From positions 1 to 8,969 of the forward strand of contig JAAXHV010000375.1 of the NCBI GenBank assembly GCA_012270695.1: a DNA stretch of 8,969 nucleotides, read 5' to 3'. The notes beneath the pieces are model-generated. The model did no database searches. It was not told the DNA's origin and was given only the letters and a program-made list of their open reading frames with translations. Source of the stretch: Gammaproteobacteria bacterium (GTDB lineage Bacteria; Pseudomonadota; Gammaproteobacteria; Eutrophobiales; Eutrophobiaceae). Within the stretch, counting starts at the first letter, position 1. Each line of letters begins with the position of its first letter. The position numbers and the translations under genes were made by a program. Positions 1 through 7,203 of this stretch are shown piece by piece.

Positions 1-387
1 TTGCAGGCTTTTGCCGTGATTTGCCTGCTGCTGTTTAAAAACCAGAACGACTGGTACCTGCTCTATACCTTCGTCATTCTGTTCGGAATTCACCTGGGCG
101 CGACCGACGTCGGGTTTTGTGTCCTGTTACGGGAGCAATTCGGCAACAGGTTTTACGGCGCAATATTCGGCACCTCATACCTGTTTATCGTCTCCATGCT
201 GATGGGAGGTTCCGTTATTTCAGGTTTTATTTACGATAAAACCGGATCGTACCTGGGGGGATTTTTACCTATCGTAATCGGGGCGTTGTTTGCCATACTA
301 TTACTTAATATCTTCCTGAAAAATCCCTCGTGGAAACTATCGGGGTATAAGCCGGAATTGCTGGATGAGGCCGGTTCCAACCCGTAG
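1..387 (+). CDS. MFS transporter, C-terminal fragment (cut by window start)
   Basis: This is the last 128 residues or so of a polytopic inner-membrane permease; the frame is open from base 1, so the N-terminus lies outside the window. Four hydrophobic stretches are visible (about residues 3-12, 19-45, 55-77 and 84-106). They are separated by short polar loops, including a G-x-x-x-D-K-T-G loop (GFIYDKTGSY) typical of the cytoplasmic loops between late helices of Major Facilitator Superfamily carriers. The protein ends in a short polar tail. This fits the final three or four helices of a 12-helix MFS carrier, perhaps of the monocarboxylate/oxalate-formate antiporter kind, but the substrate cannot be read from this part. 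It lies 73 bases upstream of a secreted hydrolase on the same strand and may supply substrate to the enzymes downstream. The first codon, TTG, should not be taken as a start. Confidence 0.75.
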   Translation: MQAFAVICLLLFKNQNDWYLLYTFVILFGIHLGATDVGFCVLLREQFGNRFYGAIFGTSYLFIVSMLMGGSVISGFIYDKTGSYLGGFLPIVIGALFAILLLNIFLKNPSWKLSGYKPELLDEAGSNP

Positions 388-460
388 TTGACATGAACAC
401 GATATCAAGCAATTTGAGAAAAAGAGTGACGCCCTAAACAGGTCATATTGGAGGAAGCGT

Positions 461-1390
461 ATGCACAACGTATACCATGTATTCAGAATTTATTCCGTAC
501 TACTCCTCTTTTCAGGGTTTTTCATTTTCCCTGTCAAGCTTAGCGCCGACGAGGAAGGCATTCTTCCACTGGAAGTTGCCCTGGCCTGGGAATATCCTCC
601 CGGTTATATTCGAATCCACTATGGCGAGGATGAATTCCAGTTCGGTGACTTGAGGCTTCCATCCGGACCGGGGCCACACCCTGTGGCCATCATGATCCAT
701 GGCGGGGGCTGGAAGGCGGCTTATGACATCAGCTATTTTGGTAAGGCTGCAAACGAGTTGACCACGATGGGAATCGCTACCTGGTCGCTGGAATATCGAC
801 GCCTGGGAAATGAAGGCGGCGGCTGGCCCGGCACGTTTCAGGATATTGCAAGCGGCGCAGATTATTTGAGGGTACTGGCTGAATCCTATCCGCTTGATCC
901 AGGTCGAGCCATTGCAGTCGGCCATTCTGCCGGCGGCCATCTTGCGCTCTGGACCGGGGGGCGCAACAGAATCAGCAAACATCCCGATCTCATGTCTTCA
1001 GATCCGGTTTCCTTACTCGGTGTATTGGCGCTGGCGCCGGCAACGGATCTGGCGGAATATTACCGGACGCAAAAAGTGGGCATGGCTGATTTCGACAACA
1101 CCATTGAAAGGTTGCTGGGAGGGTCGCCCGAGCAGTTCCCGGAACGTTATAAACATACCTCCATCGTCGAGATGCTGCCGTTGGGCATACGGCAGATCGT
1201 AGTATTCGGCGACCTGGATATCTGGACGGATGACCGCTACTTTGCTACAGCCGAAGCTGCGGGAGATGATATAACCATGATCCGCGCGCCGGGCGCAGGC
1301 CATTTTGAATTGATAGACCCCGATTCCACACCAACCTGGAACCTGGTTGCCGGTGCGGCCTTTGAGCTTCTGGGTATGCACAGTGAATAG
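461..1390 (+). CDS. Secreted alpha/beta hydrolase (BD-FAE / carboxylesterase-like)
   Basis: This is a 309-residue serine hydrolase, probably acting on an ester or amide bond in the periplasm. The start is well supported by a GGAGG box at about 450-454, 7-8 bases before the ATG. Residues 1-29 form a signal peptide: an uncharged-to-basic start, a hydrophobic core at 10-24 and a plausible cleavage after LSA before Asp30. The oxyanion-hole motif HGGGW is at residues 80-84 and the nucleophile elbow GHSAGGH at 154-160, with Ser156 as nucleophile. A G-D-x-D segment at 250-253 probably supplies the acid, and His281 lies in GAGHFEL. This order is that of the alpha/beta hydrolase fold-3/BD-FAE group, which includes kynurenine-formamidase-like and feruloyl-esterase-like enzymes. 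Length is normal. The next gene, an Ldh2-family protein, starts 67 bases downstream on the same strand, so the two may be cotranscribed. The natural substrate is unknown. Confidence 0.88.
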   Translation: MHNVYHVFRIYSVLLLFSGFFIFPVKLSADEEGILPLEVALAWEYPPGYIRIHYGEDEFQFGDLRLPSGPGPHPVAIMIHGGGWKAAYDISYFGKAANELTTMGIATWSLEYRRLGNEGGGWPGTFQDIASGADYLRVLAESYPLDPGRAIAVGHSAGGHLALWTGGRNRISKHPDLMSSDPVSLLGVLALAPATDLAEYYRTQKVGMADFDNTIERLLGGSPEQFPERYKHTSIVEMLPLGIRQIVVFGDLDIWTDDRYFATAEAAGDDITMIRAPGAGHFELIDPDSTPTWNLVAGAAFELLGMHSE

Positions 1391-1457
1391 AATAGCCCGT
1401 GACCCCATTCCCCCACGGTGGCGGACTTTGATGACGCCGAAAGCCGGTTAAAAGAGA

Positions 1458-2516
1458 ATGCCTGTTCTCAGCAGACAACGGCTGACAGCCTCCATAAAAA
1501 AACTTGCTGTTGCCTGTGGCGCTTCAGGTGATGAAGCACAAATATTTGCGGATTGTCATGTCCACGCCGATTTGCGCGGACATCAAACGCAAGGCTTACA
1601 AATCGTCAATATCGTTTATGAGTTTCTTGTCAATGGCACTGAACGCTTTGGCGTTGATACGCCTGTTATCATTGACAAGCCGGGTTTTGCAGTCATTGAC
1701 GGAAACTATGGTGTGGGATGCATAGTCGCCACCCGGGCGATGGACCATGCCATCAGAAAAGCCGGGGACAGTGGTATCGCCTGTGTCTGGGTACGACGCG
1801 GCGGTGTTTTCAGCATGGCCTCGAACTACACGTTGCGGGCTTTGGAGCATGACATGGTGGGGATTGCCACAGAGAATGGAATCCCGTTCGTTGCGCCCTG
1901 GGGCGGGCGCGATCCGTTATTCTCTACTAATCCTTTCTCCTTCGCGGTGCCGTCAGGCGAAGAAATACCTATCGTGATTGATATGTCGGCAGGGTCTTTT
2001 TCCGCGGGTAAAGTGATGGCGGCTAAATCGGCCGGAGAGAAAATGCCCTCATCCCACCTGGTCGACGGTTACGGTAATTACACCGATGATCCGTCACTCA
2101 TTGAGATGCAATTCGACCATCAACTGAACCTCGGCGCATTGGTGGCGCATGGCACCCGAGGTTTCGGCTGGAATATTTTTGTTGAAATCCTGGCGGGACT
2201 GTTATCAGGTATGGAGGCATCCTGTAACAGTATTGTCGAAGCTGAAGAAGGGAATATTACAATTAACCATGGACAGTTCTTCATGGCTATCAACATAGAG
2301 CAGTTGATGCCCGTTGATGTCTTCAAACAGAAGGTGGACGAGTTCATCCGGTCCGTCAAAGCCAACCCGCCCGCAAAAGGCTTTGACACAGTCCGCCTGC
2401 CTGGCGAAAACGCGGCAAAAACAGAACAGCGCTACCTGAAAGACGGTATCCCCGTACTGGACAAAGACTGGGAGGATTTCCTGAGCATTTGCAGCACACA
2501 CGGTCTGACCATATAA
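1458..2516 (+). CDS. Malate/L-lactate dehydrogenase (Ldh2) family protein lacking the usual active-site histidines
   Basis: This 352-residue protein is full length for the Ldh2 fold, the family of ureidoglycolate dehydrogenase (AllD), L-sulfolactate dehydrogenase and piperideine-carboxylate reductase, which use NAD(P) to interconvert 2-oxo and 2-hydroxy acids. Recognisable family segments are ADLRGH at 37-42, APWGGRDPLFSTNP at 146-159, PIVIDMS at 171-177, GALVAHGTRGFGW at 226-238, VEILAGLLSG at 242-251 and RLPGE at 313-317. Two of the best conserved positions differ. The family's S-H-G after RGHD is T44-Q45-G46 here, and the N-H-F-G loop reads G116-V117-F118-S119. The histidines expected for catalysis and substrate binding are therefore absent, while the cofactor-side framework is kept. 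It may be a non-enzymatic relative or an enzyme with different chemistry. The ATG at 1458 has only a close AAGAGA upstream. It ends 9 bases before the stop of the convergent transporter gene. Confidence 0.85.
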   Translation: MPVLSRQRLTASIKKLAVACGASGDEAQIFADCHVHADLRGHQTQGLQIVNIVYEFLVNGTERFGVDTPVIIDKPGFAVIDGNYGVGCIVATRAMDHAIRKAGDSGIACVWVRRGGVFSMASNYTLRALEHDMVGIATENGIPFVAPWGGRDPLFSTNPFSFAVPSGEEIPIVIDMSAGSFSAGKVMAAKSAGEKMPSSHLVDGYGNYTDDPSLIEMQFDHQLNLGALVAHGTRGFGWNIFVEILAGLLSGMEASCNSIVEAEEGNITINHGQFFMAINIEQLMPVDVFKQKVDEFIRSVKANPPAKGFDTVRLPGENAAKTEQRYLKDGIPVLDKDWEDFLSICSTHGLTI

Positions 2517-2525
2517 CACAAATGG

Positions 2526-3632
2526 TTACTTCCCGACTTCAATCTGCCTGTTCTGCAGAATTCTGTATAAACCATAGGTGACCAATGGAATGATATAAAG
2601 TATCAGAAAGGCCCAACCAATCGTTCCATAGCCTTTGGCAATCAATGCAATCACGCCATACTGCGCTAAAACAGCGCAGCATAACAAGATCCCGATGCCA
2701 ATGGCTGAATGTAGCCATGGCGAGATTTTTCTGCCCCGCGCCTTCAGGCTCCAGTTATCTATTCTTTCATTCATCATCTGCACCATACCGGACCCGGTCT
2801 CGATAAACGTCCCCAGCACTACGACAAGGTAAGCTATCACTAACCAGTTCATATTGAACGTACTCAGCATCCAATGCACAGGTAGCGCCTGGCTGATAAT
2901 CTCCGGATATTTTCCCAAAAATGATAAATGAAACAGAAAACTGGGTAATATGGCTAATATGACACTCAGGACGCCTGCGCAATATGCTTGCGCACGAGTC
3001 CGGATTCCCCGGGTCGCGTATATCATCATCGGCGCCAGGAGGGAGTTGTACAGGATAAATTTTAAAGCGGAGTAGTCCCAGCCTCCTTTTACCTCCCTGG
3101 TAAACAACGTAGTAGTAAAATTACCCTCATAAGCAGACAGTGCCAAGACGAAATAAGTGATAAATATCAGGTACAGGATGCCCGTCCAGAACACCATTAC
3201 CTTTGCTAACACCTCCCTTCCAAAAAACGCCAGCACAGATATTGCTACCAGCATCAACAGCAAACCGGAAACAGGAGGCAAACCAAAACTGTCATGCATC
3301 ATGGCGCCAGCCGCTGCCGCTACTACAGAAAGCACCAGTAACAACATCACGATAACGATAAATTCAAAACAGGGCCAGAACGGCCCAATCAGGTGTTTTG
3401 CGAAGCTCTGATAATCATAGGCCTGGTAGAGGCGGGCAAACTCATAAGCCAAACCCACTAATACCGCCAGACCTGCCACTACCACGATGAAACCATATAT
3501 CCCACCCGTTGGGCCATATTGAGTAAAATATTCCACTACATCGCGCCCGGTAGCGGTGGCACCGGCGATTGCAATCGACTGATATATACAGGCTGGTACG
3601 ATGACAGCACGAAGAAATCCAAATAGTTTCAT
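2526..3632 (-). CDS. YkvI-like integral membrane protein (putative APC/LeuT-fold transporter)
   Basis: This is a strongly hydrophobic protein of about 368 residues with roughly ten predicted membrane helices (near residues 9-27, 44-65, 88-112, 120-138, 146-168, 192-206, 217-238, 262-280, 308-330 and 338-358). The N-terminal IAGATATGRDVVEYFTQYG block matches the pattern of YkvI-type proteins, where a broken first helix carries a GAGFATGQE-like motif followed by a FF-x-x-YG turn. A second family-like segment is ETGSGMVQMMNERID at 279-293. YkvI proteins are thought to be secondary transporters of the LeuT fold; the substrate is unknown for most. The ATG at 3632 is used here. A GTG directly before it (3635) is an equally possible start, and GAAAGG lies just upstream but at very short spacing. 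The gene diverges from the M24 enzyme gene with only 45 bases between starts, which suggests shared control and a role in moving the substrate or product of that enzyme. Confidence 0.75.
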   Translation of the reverse strand: MKLFGFLRAVIVPACIYQSIAIAGATATGRDVVEYFTQYGPTGGIYGFIVVVAGLAVLVGLAYEFARLYQAYDYQSFAKHLIGPFWPCFEFIVIVMLLLVLSVVAAAAGAMMHDSFGLPPVSGLLLMLVAISVLAFFGREVLAKVMVFWTGILYLIFITYFVLALSAYEGNFTTTLFTREVKGGWDYSALKFILYNSLLAPMMIYATRGIRTRAQAYCAGVLSVILAILPSFLFHLSFLGKYPEIISQALPVHWMLSTFNMNWLVIAYLVVVLGTFIETGSGMVQMMNERIDNWSLKARGRKISPWLHSAIGIGILLCCAVLAQYGVIALIAKGYGTIGWAFLILYIIPLVTYGLYRILQNRQIEVGK

Positions 3633-3641
3633 CACCTTTCG

Positions 3642-3649
3642 AATATAAT
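3642..3649. promoter_or_regulatory. Overlapping divergent -10 elements
   Basis: A perfect TATAAT reads on the + strand at 3644-3649, about 28 bases before the M24 ATG at 3678. On the opposite strand TATATT reads from 3647 to 3642, ending ten bases before the transporter ATG at 3632. The two boxes share four base pairs. No convincing TTGACA lies 16-18 bases from either box, so both would be weak or activator-dependent. The call rests only on position and on the -10 match. Confidence 0.4.
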
Positions 3650-3677
3650 TTCATTGTTCTCGTTACGGACAGTCTAC

Positions 3678-4889
3678 ATGACTGCGGAAAACCACTCCTT
3701 CCAAATCAATCAGGGCACTGGCCCGCTTGTTGAGCCGCTGCCTTTTTCGGACGCCGAATACGAGCGCCGTATGACGAGTGTCCGCGCTCGTATGCGTGTC
3801 GAAAACCTGGATGCCTTTATCACTTTTACCCCTGAAAACATTTATTACCTTACCGGTCACGATACGTCCGGTTATTATTTTTTACAGGCCACAGTGGTTA
3901 CCCACGACATGATGCCGGTTAATGTTATCCGCCGAATTGAATCCAGTAATACCGAATTAAAAAGCTGGGCGCGCCTAGCCACGCCTTATGAAGATACCGC
4001 CGACCCGATTGCCGCGCTGTGTTTCGTCCTTAATGAATTAGGGGTTGCGGGAAAACGTATTGGCGGCGAAGGAGAGGCCTGGTTTGTTAGCCCGGCCCGA
4101 TACAATCAATTGCGTCACAACATTGAGCGAACCGGCGGAGAACTGGTTGACGTGGTGAACGTTGTTGAGAATATACGCGTTATCAAGTCAGAAGAGGAGT
4201 TGGTCTATATTCGCCAGGGCGCCCGTATTGTCGAACAAGCGATGGATGCAGCCTTCAAAAAAACTTTTACCGGTTCTAATGAAAATGAAGTGGCAGCTGC
4301 AGTATATGAAATCCTGTGCAGGCATGGCAGCCAGTGGGCCGGCCTTCCCTGCTACCTGGCTTGTGGGCCGCGCAGTGGATTGTGCCATTCGACCTGGTCC
4401 GGCAAAATACATGAGACAGGTGATGTAGCCCCCTATGAAATCAATGCCAATATAAAACGCTATGCCTGTTCTCTGTTCCGTATGGCTGTGGTCGGTCAAC
4501 AGCCAACGGGCAAGCTGGAGTTGCACCTGAACACCGTGTCCGAAGCAACGGAAAACCTGATAACTAACCTTCGAGGCGGCATGGTTGCCGACCAAGCGCA
4601 CAAAGCGGTACGCGACGTGTTTCACAAGAATGGCATCCCCGACAAACTCGGACACCGAGTCGCCTACGGGCTGGGTGTGAGTTACCCGCCGGATACCGGT
4701 GAAGGCCACTTCTCCCAGATCCGTGAGGGCGATCAGCATATCCTGGAGCCCGGCATGGTGTTTCACCTGGTGCCGGGCATCGTAGAATTCGGCAAGTGGT
4801 CGATCGGCAATACGGAAACAGTCCTTATTACGGATGGGAGCTGCGAAGTCATCACCGACTTTCCACGTGATATCTATATCAGTGGCTGA
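3678..4889 (+). CDS. M24-family creatinase/ectoine-hydrolase-like enzyme
   Basis: A 403-residue 'pita-bread' fold protein, most like the non-metal branch of family M24 (creatinase and ectoine hydrolase DoeA/EutD, about 400 residues), which hydrolyses C-N bonds in small cyclic or guanidino compounds. The creatinase-type N-terminal domain spans about 23-165, with FTPENIYYLTGHDTSGYYF at 50-68. The catalytic domain starts near IKSEEEL (169-175). His237 in CHSTW fits the catalytic histidine. Metal ligands of true aminopeptidases are replaced: the first Asp by Glu254, the second by Ser265, and the Glu of the EPG motif by Val365 (LVPG). His326 is kept. GVSYPPDTGE (333-342), LEPGMVFHLVPG (356-367) and the DFPR ending resemble DoeA closely. 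The ATG at 3678 is chosen because it gives the family length; a TTG at 3654 would add eight residues and lies too near the -10 box. The racemase-fold gene follows after 79 bases. Confidence 0.82.
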   Translation: MTAENHSFQINQGTGPLVEPLPFSDAEYERRMTSVRARMRVENLDAFITFTPENIYYLTGHDTSGYYFLQATVVTHDMMPVNVIRRIESSNTELKSWARLATPYEDTADPIAALCFVLNELGVAGKRIGGEGEAWFVSPARYNQLRHNIERTGGELVDVVNVVENIRVIKSEEELVYIRQGARIVEQAMDAAFKKTFTGSNENEVAAAVYEILCRHGSQWAGLPCYLACGPRSGLCHSTWSGKIHETGDVAPYEINANIKRYACSLFRMAVVGQQPTGKLELHLNTVSEATENLITNLRGGMVADQAHKAVRDVFHKNGIPDKLGHRVAYGLGVSYPPDTGEGHFSQIREGDQHILEPGMVFHLVPGIVEFGKWSIGNTETVLITDGSCEVITDFPRDIYISG

Positions 4890-4899
4890 TTATCCGGAG

Positions 4900-4930
4900 T
4901 TGACAGATAACAATCTCACAGCCATATAAT
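4900..4930 (+). promoter_or_regulatory. Sigma70-type promoter before the racemase gene
   Basis: A perfect TTGACA lies at 4900-4905 and a perfect TATAAT at 4925-4930, giving a 19-base spacer (slightly longer than the ideal 17). Transcription would begin near 4937, leaving a leader of about 32 bases before the ATG at 4969. The racemase and probably the Fe-S protein gene after it can therefore be transcribed independently of the M24 gene. This is the best consensus promoter in the window. Confidence 0.65.
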
Positions 4931-4968
4931 CTCCCGGTCTTTTACACTTATCACTCCCGAGTGAGAAC

Positions 4969-5712
4969 ATGAGCAAATCCTATCCGTTAAGACCCGGCGC
5001 TCATTATAGCGGCGCTCCTGTCGGTATCCTCCTGCTTGACGGTGACATGATCTGGGGCCCGGGCAGTGTCGCCAATGCATCGTCCTTTGGTTATCCGGTA
5101 CAGTTTCAGGTAGTTAAAGATCTGGGCGCGACCGACATTCTCGAACCGACTAACGAATACTCAATTGCTCAAATCACGCAGGCCGCTCGAGCACTTGAAC
5201 AAAACGGCGCCAGGTTAATCGTTGGGGCATGTGGTTACTTTATCAAGTTCCAGGAACATGTGAAGGACGCTGTCAACGTGCCTGTAGCCTTATCCAGCCT
5301 GCTGCAAATCCCGATGATTATCAATAACCTGTCCCAGCGGCAATCACTGGGGATCGTCACAGCAGTCAAAGGGCAGGTGGATGATGCCATGTTGCTTTGT
5401 TCCGGAGTGGATTCAACAGATCGCATCATCGTTGACGCTATCGAGCAGGAAGGTAACTTCATCGATTGCGGCCTGGGAAGATCTGACGTGTTCATTCCCG
5501 ACGAACTGGAAACGAATGTATTGATCACGGTAAGGAAGATGGTCGCGGAAAACCCATCCATAGGCGCCATTTTACTGGAATGCTCGGAATTTCCACCCTT
5601 TGCCGCAACGGTATCGGAAGCAACCGGGTTGCCGGTATTCGATTTCATTTCCATGATCGATTACTTCGCCGGTGCACTGAAACCAAGAACCTTTGATAAT
5701 AACTGGTATTGA
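4969..5712 (+). CDS. Asp/Glu/hydantoin racemase superfamily enzyme
   Basis: A 247-residue cytoplasmic enzyme of the two-domain Asp/Glu racemase superfamily, which also holds hydantoin racemase, maleate isomerase, arylmalonate decarboxylase and EutA of ectoine utilisation. The start has a GAGTGAG box 3-9 bases upstream. The N-terminal strand VGILLLDGDMIWGPGS is at 18-33. The first catalytic cysteine is Cys88 in GACGYF, at the end of the strand ARLIVGAC; the second is Cys205 in LLECSEFPPFA, equivalent to the LGCTHYP motif of glutamate racemases. With both cysteines present, a two-base racemase or a cysteine-nucleophile isomerase is more likely than an arylmalonate decarboxylase, which has only one. 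The length is that of the maleate isomerase and hydantoin racemase group. Lying just after an M24 ectoine-hydrolase-like gene, it probably acts on the product or an isomer of the same substrate. The exact substrate is not readable. Confidence 0.82.
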   Translation: MSKSYPLRPGAHYSGAPVGILLLDGDMIWGPGSVANASSFGYPVQFQVVKDLGATDILEPTNEYSIAQITQAARALEQNGARLIVGACGYFIKFQEHVKDAVNVPVALSSLLQIPMIINNLSQRQSLGIVTAVKGQVDDAMLLCSGVDSTDRIIVDAIEQEGNFIDCGLGRSDVFIPDELETNVLITVRKMVAENPSIGAILLECSEFPPFAATVSEATGLPVFDFISMIDYFAGALKPRTFDNNWY

Positions 5713-5778
5713 TATGCCACTATATCCATTTGAATATTTTTGAACCAACTCCCATTGTCATTGAGCTGACAACTCACG

Positions 5779-6930
5779 ATGACTGATCAATCCGGCAAAC
5801 CCAAAGAAGTAATCTTCACAAAACGCGGTTCCGAACCACAGCTCTCGTTTCAAAAATATTATGGAGAAGAGAATTACGTCCCGGTCGTGAAGTCCAATGA
5901 GAAATCGACACCTTATTTCGTCGGCCGGCGTTGGCAGGACTTGTGGGAAGCAGAAGGTGGCGTGGCCAGGTATGATGATGAGGTCCTGGCGCTGGTAGTC
6001 GATTCGCAGGAGCGCCAGGTCCCATTGTTTTTCGGCCCGGTTGCCGAACAACGTATCAAGTTCAAGTCCCCCGAAGCGGCAAGCGAACATATCAAGAAGA
6101 AATCCATCGAATTTGGCGCAAGCGATGTCGGAATTACCGAGTTGATTCCTACGGATTTGTACCAGGGTTGTGAGACCCGGGAACGCTACGCCATCGCGCT
6201 TGCCCTTCCGATGCGATACCCGGAATTCAAGGTGACTCCATCACCGGCAGCTGGTCTTGAAGCAGTCAGGTCCTATCACGAGTGTGGCGAAGTCGCGATA
6301 AAACTCTCACAGCATATCAGGAGCCTCGGCTATACCTGTGAGGTCGACACACCCATGGGTGATGGCAGGTTTGTACAGGTTCCCATCGCCGAACGGGCCG
6401 GACTCGGCGCCCTGGGCAGGCACGGTTCATTGATGCACCCGACCTTAGGCCCTAATTTCCGCCTCATCATAGTGGTCACCTCCATTCCCATGGCCGTTGA
6501 TTCCCTGAGGGAAGGAGGTGTAGCCAAATTATGCGACTCATGCAAGGCTTGCCGGCGCTATTGCCCGGCCGATGCTATACCAGACCACCGCTCACCGGAA
6601 GCTGGTAAGGATTCTTTCGGTAATGATCGTTATGTAGTGGATACGGGAAAATGCTATCCCTACATGAAAAAAGACTATTCATGTGGCGCCTGTGTAGCGG
6701 CCTGCATTTACCACCGCAAGCAATGGGCACGTGACTATGATGGAGCCCCAATCATGGAATACCCTGATGTACCCATGGGCAGACGGCTACACGATGAACC
6801 CCTGCCTCCTTTTGACAGCGTCCCCGAGGAAGAAAAACATTTTTATCCCCGGGTAAATCGTGGGCAACCCAAAAAGTATTGGCCGAGCAATATGAACCTG
6901 GATGGCACTTTGAAGAAGCAAACAAAATAA
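5779..6930 (+). CDS. Cytoplasmic 2x[4Fe-4S] protein related to reductive dehalogenases and epoxyqueuosine reductase
   Basis: This is a 383-residue iron-sulfur protein. Its core, AERAGLGALGRHGSLMHP followed by LGPNFRL (204-229), matches the RdhA/QueG pattern AGLGExGRxGLLxTPxYGPxxRL. Two cluster motifs follow: Cys252, Cys255, Cys258 and Cys262 (CDSCKACRRYC), then Cys292, Cys302, Cys305 and Cys309 (CGACVAAC), enough for two [4Fe-4S] clusters. In the relatives these pass electrons to a cobamide cofactor; the upstream domain at about 95-240 would be the cobamide-binding part, but I cannot prove cofactor binding. There is no Tat motif, signal peptide or membrane anchor, unlike respiratory dehalogenases, and the flavin-reductase extension of catabolic NpRdhA-type enzymes is also absent. 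The N-terminal 90 residues match nothing I recognise. The ATG at 5779 is the only early in-frame start (a stop lies four codons before it) but no Shine-Dalgarno sequence is visible. It sits 66 bases after the racemase gene, probably in the same transcript. Confidence 0.78.
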   Translation: MTDQSGKPKEVIFTKRGSEPQLSFQKYYGEENYVPVVKSNEKSTPYFVGRRWQDLWEAEGGVARYDDEVLALVVDSQERQVPLFFGPVAEQRIKFKSPEAASEHIKKKSIEFGASDVGITELIPTDLYQGCETRERYAIALALPMRYPEFKVTPSPAAGLEAVRSYHECGEVAIKLSQHIRSLGYTCEVDTPMGDGRFVQVPIAERAGLGALGRHGSLMHPTLGPNFRLIIVVTSIPMAVDSLREGGVAKLCDSCKACRRYCPADAIPDHRSPEAGKDSFGNDRYVVDTGKCYPYMKKDYSCGACVAACIYHRKQWARDYDGAPIMEYPDVPMGRRLHDEPLPPFDSVPEEEKHFYPRVNRGQPKKYWPSNMNLDGTLKKQTK

Positions 6931-6962
6931 TCTTTCATCGGAGCACGGTAAAAATCCGATTG

Positions 6963-7166
6963 TCAGCGCCACAGCACTTCCACGATAGTCATTTCGTTAT
7001 CACCGGTGTTTACATAATCGTGGCTCTCACTACCTGCCTGCCAGAGAAAATCACCGGCTTCGACCTGCTGAATGTTTCCGTTGCTGTCCGATAGTTCTCC
7101 TGCGGAACGCACAACCGCTTCTGGCTCCGGTTCCGGAATGCGATACGGCAACTTTTCCGGGAAGGA
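6963..7166 (-). pseudogene. Cupin domain remnant, C-terminal half only
   Basis: An open frame of about 67 codons on the - strand ends in VEVLWR and contains GDFLWQAGSESHDYVN. This fits cupin motif 2, G(X)5P(X)4H(X)3N, with Ala in place of Pro. It is the metal-binding histidine half of a small beta-barrel cupin; complete single-domain cupins are about 100-120 residues and carry motif 1, with the HxH...E ligands, upstream. That half is missing: a TAA at about 7167-7169 (read on the - strand) closes the frame, and no other - strand frame further up restores it. The only start inside is a TTG at 7151, without a clear ribosome binding site. It is therefore best read as a truncated gene facing the Fe-S protein gene. 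A short functional mini-protein cannot be excluded. Confidence 0.55.
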
Positions 7167-7176
7167 TTAAATATAT

Positions 7177-7197
7177 TATCACTGCGCGTGATATAAT
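7177..7197 (+). promoter_or_regulatory. Promoter -10 box with overlapping inverted repeat
   Basis: A perfect TATAAT lies at 7192-7197, six bases before the GTG start at 7204. An inverted repeat TATCAC (7177-7182) / GTGATA (7188-7193), with a five-base TGCGC centre, overlaps it. It could be an operator. No good -35 box is visible 16-18 bases upstream. Transcription would start at about 7204, on the start codon itself. Confidence 0.4.
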
Positions 7198-7203
7198 CGC
7201 CGC

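Noticed and set aside
388..416. Promoter before the secreted hydrolase (TTGACA at 388-393)
   Set aside because: The -35 box is perfect, but at 16-18 bases downstream there is only AATTTG-like sequence, not an acceptable -10 box.
4188..4766. Minus-strand open frame of 192 codons inside the M24 gene
   Set aside because: It lies wholly antisense to a well-supported enzyme gene and its translation shows no domain features.
3678..4889. DddP-type DMSP lyase (also an M24 protein in marine bacteria)
   Set aside because: DddP needs a set of Asp, His and Glu iron ligands. Here the Asp and Glu positions are Ser265 and Val365, and the C-terminal motifs are DoeA-like. The length of 403 is also nearer to ectoine hydrolase.
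4356..5712. Complete ectoine-utilisation operon
   Set aside because: Only EutD-like and EutA-like proteins are present. The deacetylase, dehydratase-like and cyclodeaminase-like partners are missing from the neighbourhood, so ectoine cannot be named as substrate.
6937..6960. Hairpin ATCGGA ... TCCGAT after the Fe-S protein gene as a terminator
   Set aside because: The stem is only 6 bp with a 12-base loop, and no T-run follows on either strand.
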